Assembly: GCA_012274445.1 (NCBI GenBank)
Contig: JAAROD010000004.1
Span: 2,480,001-2,544,000 of the forward strand
DNA length: 64,000 bases
DNA from: Sclerotiophoma versabilis
Lineage: Eukaryota > Ascomycota > Dothideomycetes > Pleosporales > Didymellaceae
Direction: 5' to 3'
Shown here: positions 1 to 10,084 of the stretch, one piece after another
Position numbering within the stretch: position 1 is the stretch's first letter
Layout of the letters: every line of letters starts with the position of its first letter
Position numbers and translations under genes: made by a program
Notes under the pieces: generated by a model
Databases searched by the model: none
Told to the model about the DNA's origin: nothing
What the model saw: only the letters and a program-made list of their open reading frames with translations

Positions 1-143
1 TGTCGAGGGCCAGATAGCGACTGATTATTATTCCGTTACAACATGTCCGATTCAACAAATGGATGTCACAAGATGCGAGACGCCAAGTTGTCCAAGGGTG
101 TCTGGTGAGGCCCTGCGGTTTCTGACTAACGCAGGTTTCACTT
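1..143. other. window edge, 3' flank of first gene
   Basis: Downstream flank of the minus-strand gene that ends at 144. I see no coding signal in it. It probably holds the 3' untranslated region and polyadenylation site of that gene. Confidence 0.4.
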
Positions 144-3100
144 CTAGTGTACTGGAGCAGCTGCAGCCCGCTGAGCCCAGGACTCGCGTTTAGGAGGTGC
201 GGTAGGACGGGGTTGGGCGGACCATGCGTTGGGCAAGTTGACTTTAGGCGAGCTGTTTGTGCGCTCACCCTGTCCTTGTTGCGATGGTTTACGTGGGCGG
301 TCCTTTGCGCCGCCAGTCTGGGGTCCTGCAGGGGTGCCGTTGCGCTTGGGCTTGCCGTGAGGTCCGTTGCCCTTTCCACGACGCGGCTTTGGCATCGTCT
401 TGGTAACAGATGTTCTCATATGGGCCAGGCGAATGATAACATCGATCTCAGGGCCAGCACCAAAGTCGAATGCGTCCAGTCTCTTGATCGTAAACGGATT
501 CTCCTTCCTGATGAGTCGGTTGTAGATGTCGTCCCTGCTGGGAGGATTGATCGCTGGCTCGTTCGCGCTGAGGTGAGGTGTCTTGGGGAGTCTAACAGTA
601 GGGAGTGATCCAAATTCCCTGTCCTCGAATAATGCAGCAGTGCCATCACGTGTGAAGGTGCCGCGGCTGCCGTCAGTTCGCGAACTCTTTCCGGTTGCGG
701 AACTGGGCAGGGAAACAGTCGCAGACCCTGCAGGACCACGTACATCGAGAGAAGCCTTGCTAGAGGCAGCAACAGCAAGCGCGCTCGGCTTCACAGGTAC
801 TGCGACTGGTACTGCAGCGAACGGTCTAGCGGTTGCTACTGCTTCGTGGGCAGCGGGCTTGTCAAGGAGCTTGTTGAATCGTGCTTGCCACTCAGGATTC
901 ATAGCCAGAGGGCGAGCGCCAGGTCCCTGGTATCCACGGGGAGGCATGCTGACCGGAGGGTCTATCGGCTCCTGCGCTGGCTTGGGCAAACGAACAACGG
1001 GCGAAGGCCTAGGAAGTCTGACCAGCGGATGGCCGATGAAGCTGCCAGCAAAGACTGGGTGACTCTCGGTTTCCGGTGGAGGTGGAGGAGAGTCTGCCTT
1101 GGTTGATGTAGCGACCGGTGCCTGGCACGTCGTCTCAATCGGGCGGGGGAAGAATCGCGACGAGCGTGAGCCACCTGTTTGCTGAAGAGGTGTGCTCTGA
1201 ATGAGGGACTGCTGCGGTGAAGAGCCGTCGTGAGAGGGCTTCATAGCTTCGTCTCGCAGTACAAGCTCAGAGCTGGCGGGAGATACTCTAGCATTAACGC
1301 CGCTATCCAAGCCTGTGGTTCCAGCAACCTTGCTGTGCACCATAGTCTGAGCTTTGCCTCGCTGGTCCTTATAGGTCTCGCGTAACTCGGGTCGGAAAGT
1401 TTCTCCCCCGATGCGCTCGCGATCTTGACGAGCCTTGACGACCATATTCGCATCATCGCGGGCAATGTGAGATGTGAAGTTGCCCCACTTATTATCTGTT
1501 GGCGGCGCAATTGGACCAGGCGCTGCCTGTGCTGGCAGTTGTCTAGATGGAGAATGCAGTGGCTGCGACGAGAGCGGCATCTTCACTCTATGTGAAGCGC
1601 CTGACGCTGCGGGATCAACTCCAATAGGCGCAATCGATGCGGAAGAAGGCTGAATGGGTAGATGCTGCTGTGTGCCAGGTCGAGACTGGCCTCGATTGAA
1701 ACCTGAATCGAAGGTGCCATTTCCAAGGTTGCGATCTCGTGTCTGGGCCGAACCCCACACCTGTGAAGTCCAGCCTCCACGCGTCTGAGAGGCAGAACCG
1801 GACTGCCAAGCAGGTTGCGTCGGCTTCGAGCCTTGTGGCATTGTGCCCTCAGGTAGTGGTCGTGTATGCTCTGATGTCTTCTTTGCATGATCACGGTTCG
1901 AATCAAATGGCAGCACAGGAGGCTGATCCAATGACACCGGCAGCCTGACCTGATTATCCGCGTGTGCGTTTGGCTGAGGCTCGACAGGTTTCGTCGATTG
2001 GGGTACTGGCGAGGGCTTTTTTACTGGATGGGGTTGGTGAACCTTCATCATGCCGTATTGAGCGACCTCGCCATCGTTTGCGGGGACAGGTGGCTTCGGT
2101 GGTGATTGCACGGGTGCAGGAGCAGCATCGACTTTCTGCGGAGAACGTCCGACGGCAGGTGATGGCGACTTTTCGCTCGACTTCGGTTTTGGTGCCTCGC
2201 CAAGAGCTGCAAGACGTTTGGCAAGGCGTGCCTTCTTTTCCTCTTCTTCCTTCTTCTCAGCTTCTAGTTGTTGCTGCTTCTTGAGCCGAGCGCGCTCGAT
2301 CTTGTCTGCCATTAGGCGTTTTTGTACTTCAACCGGATCTTCCATGACTGGAGCAACGTTTGCTGCTGGCGGAGCAGCATTCACGGGTGGAAGAGCAGCA
2401 CCTTGAGGCGCCACTGGATGCGCTTGGGCTACATGTGGTGATGCAGCCTGTGCACCATTGACAGACGGTAAAGCGTGCTGCTCCTCGTCCATGATAGCAT
2501 TCGAGAACTCTGGTCCACGTCGATCGAACGACATACGTCGTCCGGGCCCGCCGCTGACATTGGATGACGTCCGTCGCCTGCCCCAAGATGGCGCATCCGC
2601 ACTGGACCTAGAAGTTTGGAAAGCAGAAGATGGCTCCGCTGGGCCGTCGTGTGATGGTCTCTGCAACAAAGACGGGTGCTGTTGCTGCCTGTAGCCAGAA
2701 TCACGGAAAGACCCACGTCGTGCATCGTTGACGGGCTCATAACGACCGTTCTGTGAGTTGAACAGCTCACGTCCGCCACGCTCTTCACGCCACGTGCGAT
2801 TAAAGTCGTCCGGCGCAATCTCCCTGCCGTGGTGTGGCGGCATAGACTCGTAGGCTCGTTGATCCTGCGTAGGGAAGCGGCGGTCCATGGGCTGCTGTTG
2901 TACGGGCGGGTTGATCTGCACAGGGGCCTTCTCTACAGGAGGCAGAGTAGCCCACGGTGATTTCGCAGGGGTGCCAGTAGAGGGCTTGGCCACAAGAGTG
3001 GGCTTTTCGGGTTGGCCTTTCAGTACCAGGCTTGACTTTGTAGCGCCTGATTGCGCGTGTCCTCCGGGCTTCAAGATCGTCTTTGGTCCTCCTGTCACGC

Positions 3101-4291
3101 TTGTCTTTGGCGCACTTGTGGCTGCAGGCGCTGCAGGCTTCGGTACGTCGGCCGCTGGTTCTGGCTTCGCAAGGGTGATCGGCTTCGGCGGTTCCTCAAC
3201 GGGCGGTGGCTGATTCTCTGTTGCTGTGACCGATGACTTTGTTCCGTCCATCCATTCCACAGTGTCTGGGGCCCAATCCCCGTCGTCATCTTCGATATCT
3301 GCCCACTTGGCTTCCTTCCCGGATTCATCCATAGGCAGACGCGTCGCAAGATGAATACCGTATTGCTGCTTAAGCTCCTCGTCTGTGTACTGCTTGGGCG
3401 GTTGTGGGGGTACCGGTTGGTTCTTGTTCCACACTTTGCTTGCGTCTGGCCCCGATCCTGCGCCGTTCATCTTTCCAAGAGTTCGGGGGGTGTTTGCGGT
3501 GCCAGACTTGGCTACGAGACGGGGTTTCGCGGTCAACACAGACGAGGTAGGAGGCTGCACTGCCGGGGCGGCTTTCAGGCCCGGGGATGCAGAAGGAGTC
3601 GACGCAGCTGATTTGGCCAGAAAACTCTTCGTTACAGAGACCGATTTGAAGGCTGCAGGCTTCTTCATCGAGCTTGTCCTCACGTGTCCGGTGTCCTGCT
3701 TCGACGGGTCCACGCTGCCGGGGCGACTGATGTCTGTATCTGAGCCACTGACTGCCTCGCCGTTGACGGGCAACGACTCGTTGCCAGACTGTTCGCCAGA
3801 ATCGCCATTCTGCAAGGGTTCGCTGGTATCCTTGGGCGGTGGCATTGGCTGCTTCACATGGTTCGAGGCCTAGTATGCTTAGTGAAAACCCAAGGCACAA
3901 AATCCTCCACACTTACGGTTGCTGTCGGGCCATGGCTGTTCGCCGAAGCGTTCGCGTGTGCAGGCGAGGCTGGGTCTGTCGTCGTTGTCGTGTTCGTCGA
4001 GGCAGAAGGGGCTTCAGAGGGTTTGGGAGTGGTGGTCGCTGGGCCCGAGGGCTGCTCGCCGTTGGCGGCGGAGGAGTTGGTAGTTGACGCAGTATCGTCG
4101 ATGGGCGCAGGGCGTCCCACCGACTGTGCTTCCTTTACCACATCGTTGGTGACCTGCTCTGCCATAACAGTCTGCGGGGCTGTCGCAGGCGAAGAGTTGC
4201 TGTTAGACTGTTGTTCTGCATGGGTGGTAGAAGGTGGAGCTGCGGACGCCGACTGTGGTGCGTCGTGTCCGGTTCTGCGCTCATCCTCCAT
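144..4291 (-). CDS. large disordered protein, function unknown
   Basis: Two exons: 3917..4291 and 144..3869, giving 1366 aa. The 47-nt intron 3870..3916 has donor GTAAGT and acceptor TAG with a CTAAG-like branch site, and the junction keeps frame (GPTAT then ASNHVKQP). The start is the first ATG of the upstream exon. The protein is almost wholly low complexity, rich in Pro, Ser, Ala, Gln and Lys. Near residues 300-360 there is one ordered-looking block: YTDEELKQQYGIHLATRLP, then an acidic Trp motif DDDGDWAPDTVEWMDGTK. A charged Arg/Lys/Glu-rich helix at roughly residues 635-680 could form a coiled coil. The C-terminus is basic (KPRRGKGNGPHGKPKR). I do not recognise a named family. Basic disordered tails with a short conserved Trp/Asp motif occur in RNA-associated and scaffold proteins, but that is only a guess here. 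The reading frame is certain; the function is not. Confidence 0.75.
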
Positions 4292-5312
4292 GTGACGGGC
4301 GGGGAGTGAGGGAAAGCTGAGATGTATTCACCTAATGTCAGATGCTACAAGTCGCCACGAGGTTCAAGTCGGCGCTTCCGCAGAAACGTGGTCTGCTAGT
4401 CTTCCTGGCTGTCGCGGCGAAAGCGGAGGTGTCGGCGTCGAGGTGCGGTCGCTCGAGCGGGTCGCGGTCGATGGGAGTGGCTCGGTCGCGTGATGTCGCC
4501 GAACGGCTCGTTGCCTTCGTCCGGGAGTGCGCTGGAGGGGGAGAGAAGCCCTTGCGTGGTTTGGGCGGGTCGCGGAGGTGATGCGGTTTAGGAGTGTAGC
4601 CGTGGCTGCACGAGTCAAATGCAGGTCGCAGTGAGGCGGGACTTGGCACTGGTTGCGTCTGCGCCTCTGTACAAAGGCGCGCTTTCGGGAGCACGTTACG
4701 CCCGTTTCACTAGTGACTCATATACTGGCTATAAAAACGCTGTAGGTGAAAGCTGTACAATGCAGTCGACATGCTGGATCCATGCAAAGCAGCTGCGCGA
4801 AGAGCAATCTCGCTGCACAGGATGGCCGGCAGAAGGGCCAAGCTCCAGCTGGAAGGAACCCAGATGTGTCACAGCACTCTTGTCCGCATGCAGTCATTTA
4901 TGTTCAAGTCAAGCAATCTGCATCCTGCGACAATACCACTGCTGCTCAAATCATCTACTTCCTCGGCGCACTAGGGCCCAGTTCTGAGGGGATCAAAGCG
5001 GCCCAGTCTAGTCATTCCGCCGTCTAAATCCTTTTTGCGGCTTGTCAGTGCGGTGTGCTGACTGCTACGATGCTACAACTAGGTTTCGATTCTTCTTCTT
5101 CTTCTTCTTTTTCTTCTTCTTTTCAGTTGACTTGGCCTTGTCATGCGAGTCGTCGAGTGGATCCAGATAGTTCCAAGCTGCAGTCTTGTCTAGATCGGCT
5201 GTTTCAGGGAAAGGGTCAGGAGACTGCACTGGCTAGATCTTGATTGATCAACTACATGTATATTTACACGCCCCAACCGTACCGCTCAGATGGATTCATG
5301 GGAGAGATAGGC
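4292..5312. other. intergenic region with an orphan exon-like stretch
   Basis: Contains the upstream region of the disordered-protein gene and the 3' flank of the ATP synthase subunit f gene. No full gene is visible. One stretch at about 5085-5234 on the minus strand looks coding: after a CAG acceptor it reads an acidic/aromatic segment with AAWNYLDPLDD, then a run of nine lysines. It is described under findings. The plus strand shows only the mirror-image poly-serine frame. Confidence 0.4.
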
Positions 5313-5989
5313 TTAGTGGTGGACGTTGTTCTTGTGGTGACCTGCACTTGTCAGTCTGCTTAATCTTGGCAGAGGCACTGCACTACGTACGAAGATGGAA
5401 GTAGTAGTTCTGTGCGTAGCCGAGGGCAATGAGGGCGCCGATGATGTGGACGAGCGCTATAGGCTTGGTCAGCGAAGCTGTAGGCATGTGGAGGGTTGGC
5501 GCAACAGCATTCGTGGAAACGGAAATGCAGCAGTGCACCGAGAGATTGACGTACGCCTGCCTGAAGCGTTCTTGCCCATGTACTTCTTCTGGTAGCGGCC
5601 GAGGAGACCCTTGGCCTGGACCTCAGGAGCAGCACCACGAGGGAGCTTCTCGTAGAAGCTTACGACCTTCTGCATGCGGACGGCGTTGGGGGATGAGCCG
5701 ATAGCCTTCACACGATTAGCTCAGTCTTCGGTGGTCAGGTGCAACCTTGCGCCGGCCATGTTCGGGAGTCGTTGCTGCGGGTAGGGAGCGTGGCACGCGG
5801 TCCGCTGAGCGGTGCGCAGGGTCGGCGTGCGGGTATCGGAGTGGCCCGCGGCTGTTCTGGGAGACGCTTACATTGGGAGATGCGATCTGGGAGGCGGTGT
5901 CAGTACTGCTGGCGGCGCGGGCGGTGGGCGTGGAGGCGTACCTTGGGCGGGATCAGGGTGGAGAGGGCGCGGCGCTGGATGAAGCTCAT
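5313..5989 (-). CDS. ATP17: mitochondrial ATP synthase subunit f
   Basis: Small Fo subunit of mitochondrial F1Fo-ATP synthase, in the inner membrane. Four exons: 5942..5989, 5555..5705, 5391..5477 and 5313..5341, giving 104 aa. Exon 1 encodes MSFIQRRALSTLIPPK, the usual fungal start. Exon 2 carries the family core VVSFYEKLPRGAAPEVQ and KGLLGRYQKKYMGKN. Exon 3 carries the single membrane helix (VHIIGALIALGYAQNYYF). The last exon of 29 nt supplies the typical basic end (HLRHHKNNVHH). All introns have GTACGT/GTACGC donors and AG acceptors, and the phases match (0, 1, 1). Intron 1 is long (about 235 nt), so a small extra exon there is possible, though the joined protein already fits the family. 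It lies head to head with the complex I gene at 6241. Confidence 0.9.
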
Positions 5990-6240
5990 CGTGACGGCTG
6001 GGGCTCAATTAGCATCAATTGCACGGGGCCGGCGGGCGGCTTCGCGACGGGGGGCGTACTTGGGCGGGCGAGACGATGGGGTCGAGATGGGGATCGTGTG
6101 GTCGGTGAGGGTGTTGGACTGGCAGCTTTGATCTCTGCGGCCGGGATCTTCCGCCAAGGCGCATTCCCGGGCAAGCTCGAACGTCCGTCGACATGACCAA
6201 CGCGGCTGTCGAAGACCTCCCCAGCACCAGAACCGCCACC
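5990..6240. promoter_or_regulatory. shared promoter of two OXPHOS genes
   Basis: The 251 bp between the start codons of ATP synthase subunit f (-) and NDUFS4 (+) must hold both 5' leaders and both promoters. It is GC-rich with no obvious TATA box. Use as a coordinated bidirectional promoter is an inference from spacing and shared pathway. Confidence 0.55.
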
Positions 6241-7022
6241 ATGTCTGCCCTCCCCAGGTCAATTGGCTCCCGCCTGCTCGCCCCCGTCCTGCGGCCCTCG
6301 GCGACACGCTCCTTCGTCCCCGCATACCGCACATACTCCACCAACGAGGACACTCCCCACCAGCACAAGACCACCTCCGAAGATGCGCCCGCTGTCCCCC
6401 TCAAGAGCGACTCCACCCAGATCCGGCAGCAAGGTGCCGCCGAGGGCATGAGGCACGCGCCCGACTACAACGTTGCTGTCGACTACAGGACCTCGTGCGT
6501 TATGCTGCATTGCGGCCAATCAAGAGCCAGCTAATGATGCTTGCAGCAACTTCTCTCCCATCCCCAAGCGCGTCATGGATGGCAGCGAGCCTGGTGAGAG
6601 CGTGCCTGCCGCTGTCCTTTCCGGTGCCCCAGTCGATCTGCAGGCCCGCCAAGTCCGGTACGATGCTCCATACACAAGCGCTGCGTGCTCGCAATTCTGA
6701 CGCTATGTACAGCATCTACAAGCCCGCAAAGACCGCCACACAGTCCGGAAACTGGACATCCGAGCACTGGCTCATGGACTGGGACGTTCTCGCCAAGGGT
6801 CACCGATGGGAGAACCCTCTCATGGGCTGGGCTTCTTCTGCTGACTTCATGAACGGCCACCGACTTCAGTTCAAGTCCAAGGAGGACGCTATCAACTTTG
6901 CTAACAAGCAGGGCTACGAGTACTTTGTTCAAGAGCCCAACGTTCGCAAGTTCGTCCCCAAGGCCTACGCCAACAACTTCACACACGTCCCCGGAAAGTT
7001 GAAGCAGGTCAGGACAAAGTAA
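6241..7022 (+). CDS. NDUFS4: NADH dehydrogenase Fe-S protein 4 (21-kDa, NDUFS4)
   Basis: Accessory subunit of respiratory complex I on the matrix arm. Three exons: 6241..6494, 6547..6657 and 6713..7022, giving 224 aa. Introns are 52 and 55 nt, with donors GTGCGT and GTACGA. The N-terminal ~30 residues form an Arg/Ser/Ala-rich mitochondrial presequence (MSALPRSIGSRLLAPVLR). The ETC complex I domain follows: VRIYKPAKTATQSGN, then WDVLAKGHRWENPLMGW and the C-terminal GYEYFVQEP segment, as in fungal nuo-21 and mammalian NDUFS4. An upstream in-frame ATG exists at 6193. The ATG at 6241 is preferred because it has a better context (CCACCATG) and puts the presequence first. Expressed divergently from subunit f of ATP synthase. 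Confidence 0.93.
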
Positions 7023-7806
7023 GAGAGACGGTGGAGATGAACCATCACGTGTAAATACTGGCTCAAGTGCACTTTTCGTTTGTTACGCATGCTTTGAGAC
7101 TAGGCTCTTGTGTCATCTTGTCGCTCTGCAGATGGGGGCTGTGACCACCCAAAGACGCTAATAGTCAAGCAATTAAAGTTCAAGTTCGTATAGCTCGGAG
7201 GCCTGCATGTCTGATCTCATACATCTCGTACCTGTCATCGTCTCGTTATCTCCACGAGCCAGCGTAGGCCTCCTTTCTCTCCTCCAACGCCTCAACCTTG
7301 AGCCCAACTCAAGTTGAGGATCACATTCAAATGCTTACTTCTAGACCCTCAGGACACGACATGAAGTGGAACCGCTCGGATGCAATTGTGTTCACATCAA
7401 TTGCTTTCTTCCATCGTTGTCCTTGTTGTTCTGTCGACGGGCCTCTCTCTCCAGTGGTGGTTGCTAGGCCGGTTCCTTCCTCTTCACTTCGCCCACACGC
7501 CTCCACACACTCCCACTTCATTAATTGCACTTCCAAGCTTGACTTCTCTTCTCAAAGCACAGCATGCATTTCTTGTCTCATCTGTTCCTTTTGAGGTGAA
7601 AGCAGGTGCGAACCCGCAATCTCCACTCCTTCCTCAGCATGAGCAGCTTCGGCTTCACCACAACAACAGACGTAAACACAGTTTCGATTGTGCAAACTTT
7701 TCTTCACAACACAACGCTGTGATTGACACCCCAACCCCCAAAGCCGCCCATTGCGGCCTCGAATCCATCCGAAGACAACCAGAGTACGACGAAACATACC
7801 AGCTCC
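7023..7806. other. intergenic region, no gene seen
   Basis: Holds the 3' flank of NDUFS4 and the upstream region of the small gene at 7807. Short frames occur on both strands but none shows family motifs or convincing splice structure. Confidence 0.4.
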
Positions 7807-8205
7807 ATGGCCCAGCTAATTGCATGCTATGAGGATACAGGACACCCGCTCCCTGACAACACCATGGGTCGTGGTGGCTACGACCTCACAAACCCGACCA
7901 AGGAGAAGTCAAGGATCGGCATTGCAGCTCTCTATTTTGAGAACATCCAGAGGAAGAAGCGGGAGGTACGATACGGAAGGACTTTTGTTGAACTACAGTT
8001 TAACAAGACAAAGGACGCCGTCGCCATGAAGGCCACTGAATACGCCGAGTTGAAGCTTATAAAAAGTAAAAAGAGCCGCGGCATTATGGTAAGTCAGCGT
8101 GTACGACACATCATGCAGTCTATCGCTGATATCTATGCACAGGCTGCCAGAAGAGCTGAGAAAGAGCCTGGCGTCAAGTCTGAGCCAGCAGACGAGGGAT
8201 GTTGA
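7807..8205 (+). CDS. small basic protein, function unknown
   Basis: Exons 7807..8088 and 8143..8205, giving 114 aa. The frame is also open through the 54-nt intron, whose length is a multiple of three and which contains no stop. The intron has donor GTAAGT, a CTGAT branch-like site and acceptor CACAG, so splicing is the better model; retention would give a 132-aa form. The protein starts MAQLIACYEDTGHP and contains a Gly/Arg-rich turn, an aromatic stretch (IAALYFENIQRKKREVRYGR) and a Lys-rich tail ending in Cys. No signal peptide, membrane helix or known domain is visible. The same frame continues upstream to 7723, so an earlier start is possible. Its 3' end is duplicated just downstream (8493-8765). 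Confidence 0.5.
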   Translation: MAQLIACYEDTGHPLPDNTMGRGGYDLTNPTKEKSRIGIAALYFENIQRKKREVRYGRTFVELQFNKTKDAVAMKATEYAELKLIKSKKSRGIMVSQRVRHIMQSIADIYAQAARRAEKEPGVKSEPADEGC

Positions 8206-8765
8206 AGCATACTGCATGTCACACTAGATCAGCACGCAAGGGTGAGGGACCTGAGGACACCGCATACCTCTTACAGCATTGGATACGAGCGCCGAGAACC
8301 GGAGTGAGCAAAGGGACCTGAGGGAGCCAAGGAACCCAAGAAGACCCTGCACAATATAGCATGCTCTCCACTACTGGGACCAGCATGAAAACCCAGCTAG
8401 CTCCGATTTTGATTTTGAGCCTTTCTCTTCCCTCTCCTCTGCTGTGTTACTTTCAATGGTACGCTTTGTCTCGACCCTTCTCTCGAGAATAGTATGATGA
8501 TGTGTCATTCTGTATTACGCATTATGCAGTCTATCGCCAACATCTATATGCAGATGGCCGAAAGGCTGAGAATTGGGCTGCGGTCAGATCTGAGCCTGCA
8601 GGAGACCGCTAAACACCCACGACGCCTCACCTTATGTACAATGCTTATATGTACACGCAACAATCAGCACTATAGCCGCTTAATCTAACCAACGCTTGAA
8701 CCCTCCGCATACCTTCCATGCCCTAACCGGATAGTACGTTCTGCCTCGACCCTCCCCTCGATATC
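8082..8765. repeat. decayed 411-bp tandem duplication
   Basis: Unit A (about 8082-8492) spans the last intron, last exon and 3' flank of the small gene at 7807. Unit B (about 8493-8765) starts immediately after it and aligns at an offset of 411 bp: ATGCAGTCTATCGC occurs in both at 8113 and 8524, and GCTGAG at 8155 and 8565. The right ends also match: TGGTACGCTTTG at 8457 pairs with TAGTACGTTCTG at 8732. That gives an offset of only 275 bp, so unit B lost about 136 bp internally. Most differences in the clean blocks are transitions. In unit B the GTAAGT donor is destroyed, so it is not an intact gene end. Confidence 0.7.
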
Positions 8766-8995
8766 GCCCACCGCGCACTCCTCCAAACGTTCAGAGGCCA
8801 CGCAGTCTTCAAGCTATTCGCTGATGACGTCTGTTGGCTTCCTTGCGTCGCTGTTGTCTTCGCGTCTAGGGTTGCTGAGGCAGTCGCCTGCGACTGTGCC
8901 GTGGCCGATACATAACTGGGAGCTGTAGCGCTGGTGCTTTGGGCTTGAGAGATGCTCTGAGCTTGAGAGGCGATCTGAGCTTGAGAGGTGCTCAT
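8723..8995 (-). CDS. possible Ser/Gln/Ala-rich small protein
   Basis: An open frame of about 90 codons from the ATG at 8995, rich in Ser, Gln, Ala and Thr (MSTSQAQIASQAQSISQAQS). The frame stays open further upstream to 9148 but begins there without an ATG. A CAG acceptor just before IAGIDPVP hints at an upstream exon that I could not place. The composition follows directly from an 18-bp tandem repeat, so it may be a by-product of the repeat. Its last codons lie inside the decayed tandem duplication. No domain is visible. Confidence 0.2.
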   Translation of the reverse strand: MSTSQAQIASQAQSISQAQSTSATAPSYVSATAQSQATASATLDAKTTATQGSQQTSSANSLKTAWPLNVWRSARWAISRGGSRQNVLSG

Positions 8996-8998
8996 GGC
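8945..8998. repeat. 18-bp minisatellite, three copies
   Basis: Three adjacent 18-bp units beginning TTGAGAG: TTGAGAGATGCTCTGAGC at 8945, TTGAGAGGCGATCTGAGC at 8963 and a more diverged third at 8981. On the minus strand the units encode repeated six-residue Ser-Gln-Ala-Gln blocks. Confidence 0.7.
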
Positions 8999-9266
8999 TG
9001 GGGCGGTACTCTGAAGCGAAGACACTATCAACGTAGGAGTAGCCTTCTGGTCTTGGGCTTGGGCTTGACCAATAGGCACTGGATCGATACCGGCAATCTG
9101 TACGTTGGTCAACTCACAATCCTTCGTTATACAAATTCCAAACAGCAAAGACGTCTAAGTACAGCAATAATCATCATGCCATAGCATAACACATTAGGTC
9201 GTTAATCATTACACTTCATCTCGACTCGTCACCCATCCCACACATGTTCGTAGTAATGGTCTCCTC

Positions 9267-10084
9267 CTATTGCGCCAGCAACGCCAGTCTTCGGCTCAAA
9301 AATCCACTCTCACGCTTAGGCTTAGACGTAGTCTTCTTCGCAGCACTCACAGCTTTAATCGCATCCCGCGTCGGCGCAAAGAACTTGGTCGCCATCTTCT
9401 CGTTTCCATTGGCATTCGGGTGCTCGCCATCATCCGTATCATTCACAGCATCGAACCCAGCAAAGTTGTCAACGAACACCACAGGACTGTCGCGAGTGCT
9501 CTTGCTCGGTGCGTATTGCCTGATGGCAGTGTTCAGATTTACAATCCCTTCTGCGGCAGTCTTGGGCCACCGCTTGGGGTCCAGGGGCAGCAGGTTGGAG
9601 AAGATGATGCGCATTTTGGAGTTCTTGGCTCGCATCTGCCCGATCAGGACGTCGTAGGCTTTGAGGATGTCGCCGGTGGACTTCTTGCCAATCAGTACGT
9701 CGTTGGTTCCGAGCAGCATGAGGATGACATCAGGGGTATCGACAGCATTGAGCCAGACAGTAAGGTTGCCCTTGGCTGCGTAATCGGTTGCTTGAGAACC
9801 AGGATGGCCTTCGTGGTCTTGGTCAATGTTGGCTCCATCGCAGGTGCTTTTTTGTGTACCGACGAAGTCGAAGTTTGTGATTTTGTCGTTGCGGAGCTTG
9901 GTTTGGAGATTTGCGCGCCAACATCTCTGGGTGGAAGTTAGTGAAAGGTAGCAAAGCTTTGCATGTAACGTGAACTTACGCTGACTATGGAAGCACCGAA
10001 TGGCATGATCTTTACTGTCTGTTGAGCGCTCACTTGAGCCACGACAGTGAGCAGCCCGAGGGCAAGAGCACCAAGCTTAACCAT
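9267..10084 (-). CDS. secreted SGNH hydrolase, CE3-like esterase
   Basis: Two exons: 9980..10084 and 9267..9926, giving 254 aa. The 53-nt intron has donor GTAAGT and acceptor CCCAG. Residues 1-20 are a clear signal peptide (MVKLGALALGLLTVVAQVSA), so the protein is probably secreted. SGNH blocks are present: the nucleophile block MPFGASIVS near residue 30, the conserved CWRANLQ, the DQDHEGHPG segment, the block III LLGTNDV and the C-terminal DGEHPNANGNEKMA with the Asp-x-x-His pair. The order and the DHEGH segment resemble carbohydrate esterase family 3 (acetylxylan esterases), which deacetylate plant xylan. The usual GDSI is GASI here: the Ser is kept but the Asp is Ala. Substrate is not determined by sequence alone. 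The C-terminal tail is basic. Confidence 0.8.

Noticed and set aside
147..1106. Several plus-strand frames of 86-159 codons
   Set aside because: They are opposite-strand shadows of the long minus-strand gene, with no motifs and biased composition.
1885..1900. GGTTCGAATC, a tRNA B-box-like string
   Set aside because: It lies inside the coding frame of the first gene with no cloverleaf partners.
4338..4694. 118-codon minus-strand frame upstream of the first gene
   Set aside because: Arg/Pro/Ser/Thr-rich leader-type sequence, no motif; better explained as 5' leader or spacer.
6193..6240. Upstream in-frame start of NDUFS4
   Set aside because: Adds 16 acidic residues before a good presequence; the ATG at 6241 has the better context.
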